Shown here: positions 17,575-29,900 of the stretch, one piece after another
How the letters are laid out: each line of letters begins with the position of its first letter
Position numbering within the stretch: the first letter of the stretch is position 1
DNA from: Subdoligranulum variabile
GTDB lineage: Bacteria; Bacillota; Clostridia; Oscillospirales; Ruminococcaceae
DNA: 64,000 nucleotides
Assembly (NCBI RefSeq): GCF_025152575.1
Contig: NZ_CP102293.1
Span: 1,860,001-1,924,000 of the forward strand
Reading direction: 5' to 3'
The notes under the pieces: generated by a model
Databases searched by the model: none
Told to the model about the DNA's origin: nothing
What the model saw: the letters and a program-made list of their open reading frames with translations, nothing else
Position numbers and translations under genes: made by a program

Positions 17575-18624
17575 ATGACAGAAAAAGCAATGCAGGAGGC
17601 TCGCCAGGCCTTCCTGGTGGATACCCTGAAGAAACTGCTGGGGCAGGACAGCCCCACCGGCTTTACCGACGGGGTGGTGACGGCGGCGGAGACAATCGCC
17701 CGGGAACTGGGCTTTGCCGCCCGGCGGACCAACAAGGGCAACCTGATCATCACGGTGCCCGGCCGGGAACCCGGCCGCAAGGTGGGGCTCTGCGCCCATG
17801 TGGACACCCTGGGGCTGATGGTGCGCTCCATCACCGCCGACGGTATGCTGATGGTCACCAAGGTGGGCGGCCCGCTGCTGCCCACCCTGGACGGCGAGTA
17901 TTGCCGCATCTACACCCGGCAGGGCCAGGTCTACACCGGCACGGTGCTGAGCCTGTCGCCGTCGGTGCACGTGCAGGATGACGCGGCCACCCGCCCCCGG
18001 GACGAGAAGAACATGGCGGTGCGCATCGACGAGAAGGTGCACGGCAAGGAGGACGTGGAGGCCCTGGGCATTGCCGCCGGGGATTACGTCTGCTACGACC
18101 CCAAGACCGTGGTCACCGGCAGCGGCTTTGTGAAGTCCCGCTTTCTGGACGACAAGGCCAGCGCCGCCTGCCTGCTGACCCTGCTGTGGCAGATGCAGCA
18201 GACCGGTACCAGACCCCGCTATGAGAGCTACTTCACCCTCACGGTCCACGAGGAGGTGGGCCACGGCGGCGCCACCCTGCCCACGGTGGACGAACTGCTG
18301 GCGGTGGATATGGGCTGCATCGGGGAGGACCTGAGCTGCACCGAGTATCAGGTCTCCATCTGCGCCAAGGACAACGGCGGTCCCTACGACTACGGGATGG
18401 TCAGCCGCCTGGAGAAGCTGGCCAAAGACCACGGTGTGGCCTATGCGGTGGACATCTACCCCCACTACGGTTCCGACGTGGGCGCCGCCTGGCGCGCCGG
18501 CATGGATTGCCGGGCGGCCCTCATCGGCCCGGGGGTGCACGCCTCCCACGGCATGGAGCGCACCCATCTGGACGCCCTGCACGCCACCCTGGACCTGGCA
18601 GGCCTCTACCTGGAACTGGCCTGA
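17575..18624 (+). CDS. M42-family metallo-aminopeptidase
   Basis: 349 residues, the usual length for M42 (FrvX/PepA/YsdC-type) cytosolic dodecameric aminopeptidases. Metal-site segments are visible: AHVDTLG, the FLDDKASA bridging aspartate region, the HEEVGHGG catalytic glutamates and, near the end, HASHGMERTH. It would trim short peptides in the cytosol. GGAGG precedes the ATG. It lies 57 bases after the ubiquitin-fusion gene with no convincing terminator between, so co-transcription is possible although the two proteins would be in different compartments. Confidence 0.9.
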   Translation: MTEKAMQEARQAFLVDTLKKLLGQDSPTGFTDGVVTAAETIARELGFAARRTNKGNLIITVPGREPGRKVGLCAHVDTLGLMVRSITADGMLMVTKVGGPLLPTLDGEYCRIYTRQGQVYTGTVLSLSPSVHVQDDAATRPRDEKNMAVRIDEKVHGKEDVEALGIAAGDYVCYDPKTVVTGSGFVKSRFLDDKASAACLLTLLWQMQQTGTRPRYESYFTLTVHEEVGHGGATLPTVDELLAVDMGCIGEDLSCTEYQVSICAKDNGGPYDYGMVSRLEKLAKDHGVAYAVDIYPHYGSDVGAAWRAGMDCRAALIGPGVHASHGMERTHLDALHATLDLAGLYLELA

Positions 18625-18660
18625 AAACGCCGGATCTTCCTTCCGCAACCTCATTTCTGC

Positions 18661-18690
18661 GACCCGGCCGGAGACGGCCGGGTCCTTTTT
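18661..18690 (+). terminator. Terminator of the M42 gene
   Basis: GACCCGGCCG and CGGCCGGGTC form a 10-bp stem with a GAGA loop, followed by a T-run. Confidence 0.85.
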
Positions 18691-18728
18691 GGCGGAGGGA
18701 AAAAAGGGACGAATCATCGGAAAGGCTG

Positions 18729-18758
18729 TTGCAACTCTCCGACGGCATTTGCTATAAT
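18729..18758 (+). promoter_or_regulatory. Promoter of the RpiR gene at 18782
   Basis: TTGCAA (18729-18734), an 18-base spacer and a perfect TATAAT (18753-18758). Confidence 0.7.
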
Positions 18759-18781
18759 AAGGGCAAAAGGAGGCGTGCGGC

Positions 18782-21272
<2,491 letters not shown>

Positions 21273-21307
21273 CCGGGTTTGGCAAATAAAGAAGGAGGTA
21301 CATTTCT

Positions 21308-22705
21308 GTGGCGGAAACACTCAATTTTCAACAAATGGCGGCCGACATCGTTCAGCTGGTGGGCGGCACCGGAAACATCCAGTCGGTCTCCCACTGCATG
21401 ACGCGGCTGCGTTTCGTCCTCAAGGCGGAGGACAAGGCCGACACGGCGGCCATCAAAAAGATAAAGGGCGTGCTGGGCGTTGTCTCGGCAGGCGGTCAGT
21501 ATATGGTGGTGCTGGGCAAGAACCTGCCCCCGGTCTTTGAGGCCGTGCAGAAGCAGTTCAACCTCACCGAAGGGAAAAACACCGACGAAAACCTGGACAA
21601 GGACCTGGTGCCCGAAAAGAAACCCCTTACCGTCAAATCCGCGGCGATGGCCGTGCTGGGCTATGTGTCGGCGTCTGTGTCGCCCATGATCACCGGCCTG
21701 GTGGCGGGCGGTATGCTCAAGGTGCTGCTGCTCATCATCACGCTGATTGACGCCGGTTTCTCCGAGACTACCACCTACACCCTGCTCAGCGGCGTGGCGG
21801 ACGCCTGCTTCTACTTCATGCCCATCTTCGTGGCCTACGGTGCCGCCAAGAAACTGGGCTCCACCCCCATCTACGCCATGCTCTGCGCGGCGTCGCTGCT
21901 CCATGGCAACTACACCTCGCTGGTGGCGGCCGGGGAGCCGGTCACCCTGCTGGGCCTGCCGGTGCGCCTGATGAGCTACTCCAGCTCGCTGCTGCCGGCC
22001 CTGCTGCTCACCCTCTGCGCCTGCTATCTGGAAAAATTCTTCAACAAGATCATCCCCGGCATCTTCAAATCCCTGCTGGTGGGTCTTTGCACCGTCACCG
22101 TCACGATGATCGCCGGCTATGTGGTGCTGGCCCCCATCGGCGGCTACATCGGCAACTACCTGGCCATCGTCTTCGGCTTCCTGGGTGATACCGTCGGACC
22201 CATCGCCATCGCGGTGCTGGCGGCCTGCCTGCCCTGGCTGGTCATGTGCGGCATGCACCTGGCGCTGGTGCCCTTCATGACCCAGGCCCTGACCAACCCC
22301 GGCTATGACGCGGTGTTCCGCCCGGCCTTCATCCTGCACAACATGGTGGAAGGCGGCGCCTGCATCGGCGTGGCCCTGCGCGCCAAGAGCGCCGAGTTCC
22401 GCTCCGAAGCCCTGGGCATTGCCTTCGGCTGCATTGTGGCCGGTGTCACCGAGCCCGCCATCTACGGCATCAACCTGCCCCGCAAGAGCCCCATGATCGG
22501 CGTCATGGCCGGTGGCGCGGCGGGCGGCATCGTGGCCGGCCTGCTGGGCGCCCGGGTCTACGTCATGGGCTGCTCCACCATCCTGGCGCTGCCCATCTTC
22601 CAGCAGACCATCCTGGCCGCTGCCGTGGCCGTGGTGGTGGCCATCGTGGTGTCCGCCGTGGTGACCTTCATCCTCAACCCCGAAAAGAATTCCGAAAACG
22701 CATGA
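21308..22705 (+). CDS. PTS beta-glucoside permease EIIBC
   Basis: 465 residues. The EIIB domain comes first with the phosphorylated C30 in HCMTRLRF; the EIIC membrane domain (about residues 110-460) follows, with GVTEPAIYGINLP near the end. Members transport and phosphorylate beta-glucosides such as cellobiose, arbutin or salicin. The EIIA domain found at the C-terminus of BglP/BglF is missing, so phosphate must come from a separate EIIA. The start is GTG at 21308 after GGAGGT. It lies between two GH1 genes. Confidence 0.92.
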   Translation: MAETLNFQQMAADIVQLVGGTGNIQSVSHCMTRLRFVLKAEDKADTAAIKKIKGVLGVVSAGGQYMVVLGKNLPPVFEAVQKQFNLTEGKNTDENLDKDLVPEKKPLTVKSAAMAVLGYVSASVSPMITGLVAGGMLKVLLLIITLIDAGFSETTTYTLLSGVADACFYFMPIFVAYGAAKKLGSTPIYAMLCAASLLHGNYTSLVAAGEPVTLLGLPVRLMSYSSSLLPALLLTLCACYLEKFFNKIIPGIFKSLLVGLCTVTVTMIAGYVVLAPIGGYIGNYLAIVFGFLGDTVGPIAIAVLAACLPWLVMCGMHLALVPFMTQALTNPGYDAVFRPAFILHNMVEGGACIGVALRAKSAEFRSEALGIAFGCIVAGVTEPAIYGINLPRKSPMIGVMAGGAAGGIVAGLLGARVYVMGCSTILALPIFQQTILAAAVAVVVAIVVSAVVTFILNPEKNSENA

Positions 22706-22711
22706 CCATCC

Positions 22712-22750
22712 GCAGGGCGGGCGCCCGTTTGCAGCGCCCGCCCTGCTTTT
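22712..22750 (+). terminator. Intercistronic hairpin or weak terminator after EIIBC
   Basis: GCAGGGCGGGCGC (22712-22724) pairs with GCGCCCGCCCTGC (22734-22746), followed by only four T. Partial termination or mRNA stabilisation between EIIBC and the second GH1 gene is likely. Confidence 0.6.
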
Positions 22751-22756
22751 GCTTGA

Positions 22757-24229
<1,473 letters not shown>

Positions 24230-24270
24230 GCGCAGGGGGCGCCGCAGCAAGCCTCTTGTTTTGTCACGGC

Positions 24271-24300
24271 TTGACGGTGCCCCGGAAACAAGGCTATAAT
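24271..24300 (+). promoter_or_regulatory. Promoter upstream of the AraC-gene leader
   Basis: TTGACG (24271-24276), an 18-base spacer and a perfect TATAAT (24295-24300). It lies about 220 bases before the AraC start codon. Confidence 0.65.
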
Positions 24301-24306
24301 TTAACA

Positions 24307-24484
24307 AAAGAAGATGGGCCCGGGAACCGTGGAGCCGGGCGTCACCTGTTCCGGGACACGTCGGCCGGGGAGATCGGCATTTCCTGCACGCCCTTCCGGG
24401 AGGCGCCGGTTCGGCTGCCGGAAAACCTGAACCGGGCCGTTCACAGGCAAAATCACCCCCCAGCCCGGCCGGGGGGTGATTTGT
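24307..24484 (+). ncRNA. Candidate structured leader or small RNA before the AraC gene
   Basis: The transcript from the promoter at 24271 would run about 178 bases to a hairpin AAATCACCCCCC/GGGGGGTGATTT (24450-24482) that ends 35 bases before the AraC ATG. The GC-rich leader has further self-complementary pieces, such as GGCCCGG with CCGGGCC and CCGGTTC with GAACCGG. The T-run after the hairpin is poor. It could be an attenuator or an independent small RNA; no known riboswitch signature was recognised. Confidence 0.35.
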
Positions 24485-24517
24485 CAGCCAAAACGCCTAT
24501 GCGCAAAGGAATCTGCC

Positions 24518-25408
24518 ATGTCCATTGTACTTGATCATCAGCTGCGGGAGCAGATCCCGCCGGATATTCTGGATTTTCCCGTCGCCTTTTACAGCGATGA
24601 ACTGGCCGACCTGCCCGACCGGGCGGGGCCGGTGCACTGGCATCCCTACTTCGAGATCGCCACCGCGCAGAGCGGCGTCCTGGACTACCAGGTGGGGCAG
24701 ACCCACATCAGGCTGGAACCGGGGGACAGCATCTTCGTCAACCAGAACATGCTCCACGGCATCCGGCAGCTGTCCGGCGCGGCGCCGGATCCGCTGCCCA
24801 TTCTGGTCTTTTCCGGCACGGTGGTGGCCCCCGAGCACAGTGCGGTGTACCGGAAATACATCCAGCCCGTTCTCGGGTGCAGTACCCTGCCCTTTGTGGT
24901 GTTCCGCCACGACAGCGACCTCTGGCAGGCGGTCCGGCAGCAGATCCACAGGGCGTGCGACGCCATGCGGGAACGGCCGGCCTGCTACGAACTGACGGTC
25001 CAGCGCAGCCTTTGTTCTGTGCTGGAGGCGATCTTCCGCCATCTGGATTCCCTGCCTCCTTTGCCGTCGTCCCGGGTGCAGCTGACCGCCCAGATCCGTC
25101 TGCAGAAAATGCTGTCCTATCTGTACGAGCACTACGCCCAGCCGGTCACCCTGGCGGACATTGCGGCGGCTGCCCATATCAGCCGAAGCGAGGCGGGGCG
25201 GTGTTTCCAGGCCTACCTGGGGTGCTCTCCGGTGGAGGCGCTGATCCAGTACCGCCTGCAGCGGGCGTGGCGCATGCTCCAGGAAACCGACATGACCCAG
25301 CAGGAGATCAGCCTTGCCTGCGGCTTCCATTCGGTCCAGTATTTCCGCCGACAGTTCCGCAAACGGTACGGCTGTGCGCCGGGGGAAAAGCGGAAATTGG
25401 GTAAATAG
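24518..25408 (+). CDS. AraC-family transcriptional regulator
   Basis: 296 residues: an N-terminal cupin-like sensing domain (about residues 25-120, with HWHPYFEI and a GDSIFVNQNMLHGI turn) and a C-terminal pair of helix-turn-helices (about residues 190-293) ending with the typical CGFHSVQYFRRQFRKRYG. The ATG at 24518 follows AAAGGA. It probably controls the downstream DUF1349-MFS pair or the upstream glucoside genes; the inducer is unknown. Confidence 0.88.
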   Translation: MSIVLDHQLREQIPPDILDFPVAFYSDELADLPDRAGPVHWHPYFEIATAQSGVLDYQVGQTHIRLEPGDSIFVNQNMLHGIRQLSGAAPDPLPILVFSGTVVAPEHSAVYRKYIQPVLGCSTLPFVVFRHDSDLWQAVRQQIHRACDAMRERPACYELTVQRSLCSVLEAIFRHLDSLPPLPSSRVQLTAQIRLQKMLSYLYEHYAQPVTLADIAAAAHISRSEAGRCFQAYLGCSPVEALIQYRLQRAWRMLQETDMTQQEISLACGFHSVQYFRRQFRKRYGCAPGEKRKLGK

Positions 25409-25434
25409 TACCCCTTTGTGGCGGTATTGTGTCT

Positions 25435-25462
25435 TTGCTTTGCCGGATTTTGGTTCTATAAT
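25435..25462 (+). promoter_or_regulatory. Promoter of the DUF1349-MFS pair
   Basis: TTGCTT (25435-25440), a 16-base spacer and a perfect TATAAT (25457-25462), 33 bases before the ATG at 25495. The weak -35 suggests dependence on an activator. Confidence 0.5.
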
Positions 25463-25494
25463 ACGTTCCATACCAACAGAAAGGAAGATCTGGA

Positions 25495-26082
25495 ATGGAA
25501 TTTCAATGGCTGAACCAAAGCAAGATCCGGCAGACCGGGGACCGCATCGAGATCCTGGCGCCGGCCAAAACCGATTTTTTCTGCGGCGGCATCGACGCCT
25601 GTGAGGAGGGCATCCTGCCCGAATCCCTCTGCAATGCCCCCTATTACTATACCGAGGTGGAGGGGGACTTTGTGCTCCGGGTGCAGGTGAGCCATGCCTT
25701 TCAGGATACCTACGATTCCGCCTCGGTGATGGTCATGAAGGATGAAACCTGCTGGGCCAAGTGCTGCTTTGAGCTGACCGACTTCGGCACCCATGCCGCG
25801 GTGAGCGTGGTGACCAGGGGGGATTCCGACGACGCCAACGGCTGCAATCTGGAGGGCAACACTGCCTGGCTGCAGGTCTGCCGGGTGGGGAACCATTTTG
25901 CGTTCCACTACTCGGCGGACGGGGAACACTATTACATGATGCGCTATTTCCATCTGCCGGCGCTGCCCGTCATCAAGGTGGGGCTGCTGGCCCAGGCGCC
26001 CACCGGCCAGGGGGGCATCCGGGTGTATGAACACCTTACCATCGAGAAGAAAACCGTGAAGAACATCCGGGCGGGCAAGTGA
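25495..26082 (+). CDS. DUF1349 (concanavalin A-like) protein
   Basis: 195 residues of the DUF1349 family, a beta-sandwich of concanavalin A-like fold that includes yeast Ree1-like proteins. KTDFFCGG, VSHAFQDTYDSASVMV and DETCWAKCCFE fit the family. A carbohydrate-related role is usual but unproven. The MFS transporter gene begins one base after its stop codon, so the two are translationally coupled. Confidence 0.82.
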   Translation: MEFQWLNQSKIRQTGDRIEILAPAKTDFFCGGIDACEEGILPESLCNAPYYYTEVEGDFVLRVQVSHAFQDTYDSASVMVMKDETCWAKCCFELTDFGTHAAVSVVTRGDSDDANGCNLEGNTAWLQVCRVGNHFAFHYSADGEHYYMMRYFHLPALPVIKVGLLAQAPTGQGGIRVYEHLTIEKKTVKNIRAGK

Positions 26083-26083
26083 T

Positions 26084-27280
26084 ATGGCAGAGAATCGAAA
26101 GTATCAAAAAACCCTGGTGGCCTGTTATCTGGGCTTTGTCACCCAGGCCATCGCCGCCAATTTTGCGCCGCTGCTGTTCCTGACCTTTCAAACCACCTAC
26201 GGCATCTCGCTGGAAAAAATCGCCCTGATCCCCGGGGTGTTCTATCTGACCCAGCTGGTGATCGACCTGGGGGCCACCCGGTTTGCGGACAAAATCGGCT
26301 ACCGCATCTGCGTGGTGGCTTCCCAGGTGGTATCCGCGGCAGGGCTGGTGCTGCTGGCGGTGCTCCCCGGACTGCTGCCCGTGCCCTTTTTGGGGATTCT
26401 GATCGCGGTGGTGCTGTACGCCATCGGCAGCGGTCTGGTGGAAGTGCTGGTAAGCCCCATCGTGGAAGCCTGCCCCTTTGAAAACAAGGAGAGCCGCATG
26501 AGCCTGCTGCACTCCTTTTACTGCTGGGGAGCGGTGGGGGTGATCCTGGGGTCTACCCTCTTTTTCGCGGTGTTCGGCACGGAGCATTGGCGGATTCTCA
26601 CCCTGCTGTGGGCGCTGGTGCCGCTGGTCAATGTTTTCCAGTTCCTCACCTGTCCCATCGAGCGGCTGGTGGAGGAGGACGAGGGCCTGCCGCCCCGCAA
26701 ACTGCTGCGGCTCCCCCTGCTGTGGATGATGATTCTGTTGATGGTCTGCGCCGGTGCCGCCGAAGCCTCCATGGCCCAGTGGGCGTCCGCCTTTACCGAG
26801 TCGGCGCTGGGCGTCTCCAAAACTGTGGGGGACCTGGCCGGTCCCTGCCTGTTTGCCGCCTTCATGGGCCTTTCCCGTCTGCTCTACGGAACCATGGGGG
26901 AAAAATGGGACCTGACCCGGGCCATGCTGGGCAGCGGTGTGCTGTGCGTGGCCTGCTACCTGGTGGCCTCCCTCGCCCCCTGGCCGGTGCTCGGTCTGGC
27001 GGGCTGTGCCCTCTGCGGTTTCAGCGTGGGCATTCTGTGGCCGGGGGCCATCAGCCTTTCCTCCCGGAAGTGCCCCAAGGGCGGCACCGCCATGTTCGCG
27101 TTTCTGGCACTGGCGGGGGACTTGGGCGGTACGGTCGGCCCGGCTGCGGTGGGAACCCTGGCGGAGCTGGCCGGTGACGATCTGAAAACCGGACTGCTGA
27201 CCGCCACCATCTTCCCGGTCCTTCTGGTGGGAACTTTGCTCGCCTTGCACCGCAGGCAGAAGCACACAACCCGTTCCTGA
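26084..27280 (+). CDS. Major facilitator superfamily transporter
   Basis: 398 residues with about twelve membrane helices. The repeated halves, the RFADKIGYR loop after the second helix and the short cytoplasmic basic C-terminus fit MFS sugar or metabolite carriers of the FucP/Bmr-like type. The substrate cannot be read from the sequence. It starts one base after the DUF1349 stop codon and is followed by a terminator. Confidence 0.87.
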   Translation: MAENRKYQKTLVACYLGFVTQAIAANFAPLLFLTFQTTYGISLEKIALIPGVFYLTQLVIDLGATRFADKIGYRICVVASQVVSAAGLVLLAVLPGLLPVPFLGILIAVVLYAIGSGLVEVLVSPIVEACPFENKESRMSLLHSFYCWGAVGVILGSTLFFAVFGTEHWRILTLLWALVPLVNVFQFLTCPIERLVEEDEGLPPRKLLRLPLLWMMILLMVCAGAAEASMAQWASAFTESALGVSKTVGDLAGPCLFAAFMGLSRLLYGTMGEKWDLTRAMLGSGVLCVACYLVASLAPWPVLGLAGCALCGFSVGILWPGAISLSSRKCPKGGTAMFAFLALAGDLGGTVGPAAVGTLAELAGDDLKTGLLTATIFPVLLVGTLLALHRRQKHTTRS

Positions 27281-27283
27281 GCG

Positions 27284-27334
27284 GATCCCCCTGCTCTTCG
27301 CAGCCTTTGCTGGGAAGGGCAGGGGGATTTTTCG
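27284..27334 (+). terminator. Terminator of the MFS gene
   Basis: ATCCCCCTG pairs with CAGGGGGAT around an inner CTTC/GAAG hairpin, followed by TTTTT. Confidence 0.75.
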
Positions 27335-27432
27335 GGGAGAACGCTGCGGGAGCCAGGCCCGCCGACGGCTTTCTTTTGCCTGCCAGGTGTACTATAATAG
27401 AGGCGTTTGTGAAACAAGAGAGGAGACTCCCC

Positions 27433-28272
27433 ATGATTTTCCTGGTACTGGCCCTGCTGTTCAGCGCGGTGCTGGCCCTGGTGCTGAAATATCTGAACAC
27501 CGGCAGCCCCTACGGCGTCTATTTTGTCAACTACATCACCTGCACGCTGCTCGCTTTTGCCGCTATGGAGCCCAAGGCGCTCTATAACGGGGACGCCACC
27601 CCCTGCTGGCTGGGAGGCATCACGGGGCTGATCTATCTGGCCTCCCTCTGCGCCAACGGATACAGCATCCACAAAAACGGCGCGATCCTCTCCTCGGTGT
27701 TCACCCGCCTGGGGGTGCTGGTGCCCATTGTATTGTCGGTGGCGCTGTTCGGGGAACGGCCCACCCTGCTCCAGGGTCTGGGGGTGGTGCTGGCGGTGGC
27801 GGCCGCCGTCCTCATGAACGGGCTCCCCGGCAAACCGGCAGCGTCATCCCCCCAAAACAGGATCTTCCTGCTGCCGCTGGTGCTGACTTTGCTGCTCAAC
27901 GGCGCCGCCGACGCCATGTCCAAGGTGTTCACCCAGCTGGGCCGACGCCAGGACGATGGCCTGTTCATGTTTTACATCTTCCTCTTCGCCGGCCTGGCCA
28001 CCCTGGCGCTGCTGGTGAAAGAACACCGGCCCCTCACGCCCCGGGATGTCTTCTTCGGCGTCCTGGTGGGGGTGCCCAACTTTCTCTCCTCCCGCCTGCT
28101 GCTGGCGGCCCTCACCCAACTGCCCGCCTTCCTGGTCTACCCCTCCTACAGCGTGGGGGTGATCCTGGTCATTAGCGTGGCCAGCTTTTTCCTCTTCCGG
28201 GAACGGCTCAACGGCCGCCAGATGGGCGCGGCCGGTATGATCCTGGCGGCCCTGGTGCTGCTCAACCTGTGA
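27433..28272 (+). CDS. EamA/DMT-family transporter
   Basis: 279 residues with about ten membrane helices in two similar halves, typical of drug/metabolite transporters. The ATG at 27433 follows AGAGGAG; a TATAAT at 27393-27398 with a weak TTTCTT is the likely promoter. Substrate unknown. It is flanked by terminators on both sides and is therefore probably transcribed alone. Confidence 0.8.
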   Translation: MIFLVLALLFSAVLALVLKYLNTGSPYGVYFVNYITCTLLAFAAMEPKALYNGDATPCWLGGITGLIYLASLCANGYSIHKNGAILSSVFTRLGVLVPIVLSVALFGERPTLLQGLGVVLAVAAAVLMNGLPGKPAASSPQNRIFLLPLVLTLLLNGAADAMSKVFTQLGRRQDDGLFMFYIFLFAGLATLALLVKEHRPLTPRDVFFGVLVGVPNFLSSRLLLAALTQLPAFLVYPSYSVGVILVISVASFFLFRERLNGRQMGAAGMILAALVLLNL

Positions 28273-28300
28273 AAAAACCGGTCCGCCAGGACCGGTTTTT
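28273..28300. terminator. Terminator of the DMT transporter gene
   Basis: AAAAACCGGTCC and GGACCGGTTTTT form a perfect stem with a 4-base loop; the A-run and T-run allow termination on either strand. Confidence 0.9.
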
Positions 28301-28301
28301 C

Positions 28302-28330
28302 TTGTCATTTTCCCGGGAAAAGCGTATACT
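28302..28330 (+). promoter_or_regulatory. Promoter of the DUF554 gene
   Basis: TTGTCA (28302-28307), a 17-base spacer and TATACT (28325-28330). Confidence 0.7.
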
Positions 28331-28378
28331 CCTATTCGTTGTGACCGGTAAAGTTTTGCAGGGGGAAGGCGTAAGGAT

Positions 28379-29098
28379 ATGATAGGATTGGGAACGATCC
28401 TCAATGTGGCGGCGATCCTGGCGGGCGGTGTGATCGGGCTGGTGTTCAGCAAGGCCATCAGTGCCCGCTACCAGGAGACGCTGATGCAGGCCATCGGGGT
28501 CTGTGTGATCTTTGTGGGCATCGGCGGCGCCGTGCAGGAGATGATGACGGTGACGGCGGACGGCCTGCAGAGCGGCGGCACGATGATGGTGGTCATCAGC
28601 TACGCTGTGGGGTCTTTGCTGGGCGAGTGGATCAACCTGGAACGGCGGATCGAGCAGTTCGGCAGCTGGCTGAAGGTCAAGACCGGCAACGCCCGGGAAA
28701 AGCGGTTCGTGGATGCCTTTGTGACGGCGTCGCTGACCGTCAGCATCGGCGCCATGGCCATCGTGGGGTCCATCCAGGACGGCATCGCCGGGGACCATTC
28801 CACCCTGGCCCTCAAGGCTATCCTGGATATGGTCATCATCTGTGTGATGAGCGCCTCCATGGGCAAGGGCTGTCTCTTTGCGGCCCTTCCCGTGGGGATC
28901 CTGCAGGGGACGGTCACCCTGCTGGCCCGGGCCATCCAGCCGGTGATGACTGAGGCCGCCCTGGCCAATCTTTCGCTCACCGGCTCCATCCTGATCTTCT
29001 GCGTGGGCATCAACCTGCTGTGGGAGCGAAAACTCAAGGTGGCCAATATGCTGCCGTCCATTGTGATCGCGGTACTCTGTGCCTTTGCGGGCCTGTGA
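28379..29098 (+). CDS. DUF554-family membrane protein
   Basis: 239 residues with about six to seven membrane helices. The GLGTILNVAAILAGGVIG start and the SIGAMAIVGSIQDGI segment are characteristic of DUF554 (YdfK/YqgA type), proteins of unknown transport function. The ATG at 28379 has a GGGGGAAGG region upstream. The hydrolase gene begins 18 bases later, so both are read from the promoter at 28302. Confidence 0.88.
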   Translation: MIGLGTILNVAAILAGGVIGLVFSKAISARYQETLMQAIGVCVIFVGIGGAVQEMMTVTADGLQSGGTMMVVISYAVGSLLGEWINLERRIEQFGSWLKVKTGNAREKRFVDAFVTASLTVSIGAMAIVGSIQDGIAGDHSTLALKAILDMVIICVMSASMGKGCLFAALPVGILQGTVTLLARAIQPVMTEAALANLSLTGSILIFCVGINLLWERKLKVANMLPSIVIAVLCAFAGL

Positions 29099-29116
29099 CA
29101 TACGGAGGAGACAGGG

Positions 29117-29842
29117 ATGAAACAAGAAAAAACAACGAAAAAATCCCGGCTTTTGCGGGGACTGGGCATCCTGGCGGCGGTGGTGGTGCTGCTGGCGGGA
29201 GCCTTTTTCTGGTACGTGTCGGACTACTACCGGGCGGAGGACGTGGCCCTGGCCGTGGCGGAGAACGGCAGCGGCCTCACGGTGGAGGACAATCTCACCG
29301 TGCTGGCGCCCTCGGTGCCGGGGGACACGGCGGTGGTCTTTTATCCGGGCGCCAAGGTGGAGGCGGAAGCCTACCTGCCGCTGCTGGACAAACTGCGGCA
29401 GAACGGCCTGACCTGCATTCTGGTGGATATGCCCTTTCATATGGCCATCTTCGATGCGGACGCCGCCGGGGATGTGATGGCCCGGTTCCCGCAGTACAGC
29501 CACTGGTATATCGCCGGGCACTCCATGGGCGGGGCGATGGCCTCGCAGTTTGCCGCCGACCACCCGGAGTCGGTCGACGGGCTGATCCTGCTGGGGGCCT
29601 ATATGTATGGGGACTACCCGCCCGCCGATACCCTGACGGTGTACGGCTCGCTGAACCAGAGCGTGGAGGACAAACTGGACTACACCGAAAACGTGGTGGA
29701 GATCCAGGGCGGCAACCATGCCCAGTTCGGCAACTACGGCCCGCAGAAGGGCGATGCCGTTGCCACGATCTCGGCGGAGGAACAGCAGGCCCAGACGGTG
29801 GAGGCCATTGTGAACTTTGTGGAGCAGCGGCAGACCGCCTGA
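29117..29842 (+). CDS. Membrane-anchored alpha/beta hydrolase
   Basis: 241 residues with one N-terminal membrane anchor (about residues 13-34) and an alpha/beta-hydrolase domain facing outward. The nucleophile elbow GHSMGG is visible near residue 135 and the expected C-terminal His lies in GGNHAQFG. Carboxyl-ester or acyl hydrolysis at the cell surface is likely; the substrate is unknown. GGAGGAG precedes the ATG. Second gene of the DUF554 operon. Confidence 0.85.
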   Translation: MKQEKTTKKSRLLRGLGILAAVVVLLAGAFFWYVSDYYRAEDVALAVAENGSGLTVEDNLTVLAPSVPGDTAVVFYPGAKVEAEAYLPLLDKLRQNGLTCILVDMPFHMAIFDADAAGDVMARFPQYSHWYIAGHSMGGAMASQFAADHPESVDGLILLGAYMYGDYPPADTLTVYGSLNQSVEDKLDYTENVVEIQGGNHAQFGNYGPQKGDAVATISAEEQQAQTVEAIVNFVEQRQTA

Positions 29843-29847
29843 AGAAG

Positions 29848-29884
29848 AATCCCCCCGGATCTTTTGAAAAGATCCGGGGGGATT
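29848..29884. terminator. Bidirectional terminator between convergent genes
   Basis: An almost perfect palindrome: an 18-base arm at 29848-29865 is the reverse complement of 29867-29884. It serves both the rightward hydrolase and the leftward flavoprotein gene. Confidence 0.85.
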
Positions 29885-29900
29885 GTTATACACTGTACCG

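Noticed and set aside
24301-24484. 6S RNA, SRP RNA or T-box identity for the AraC leader
   Set aside because: None of the signature sequences (SRP GGAAG region, T-box GGTGG motif) is present, and a 6S-like long closing stem could not be built by eye.
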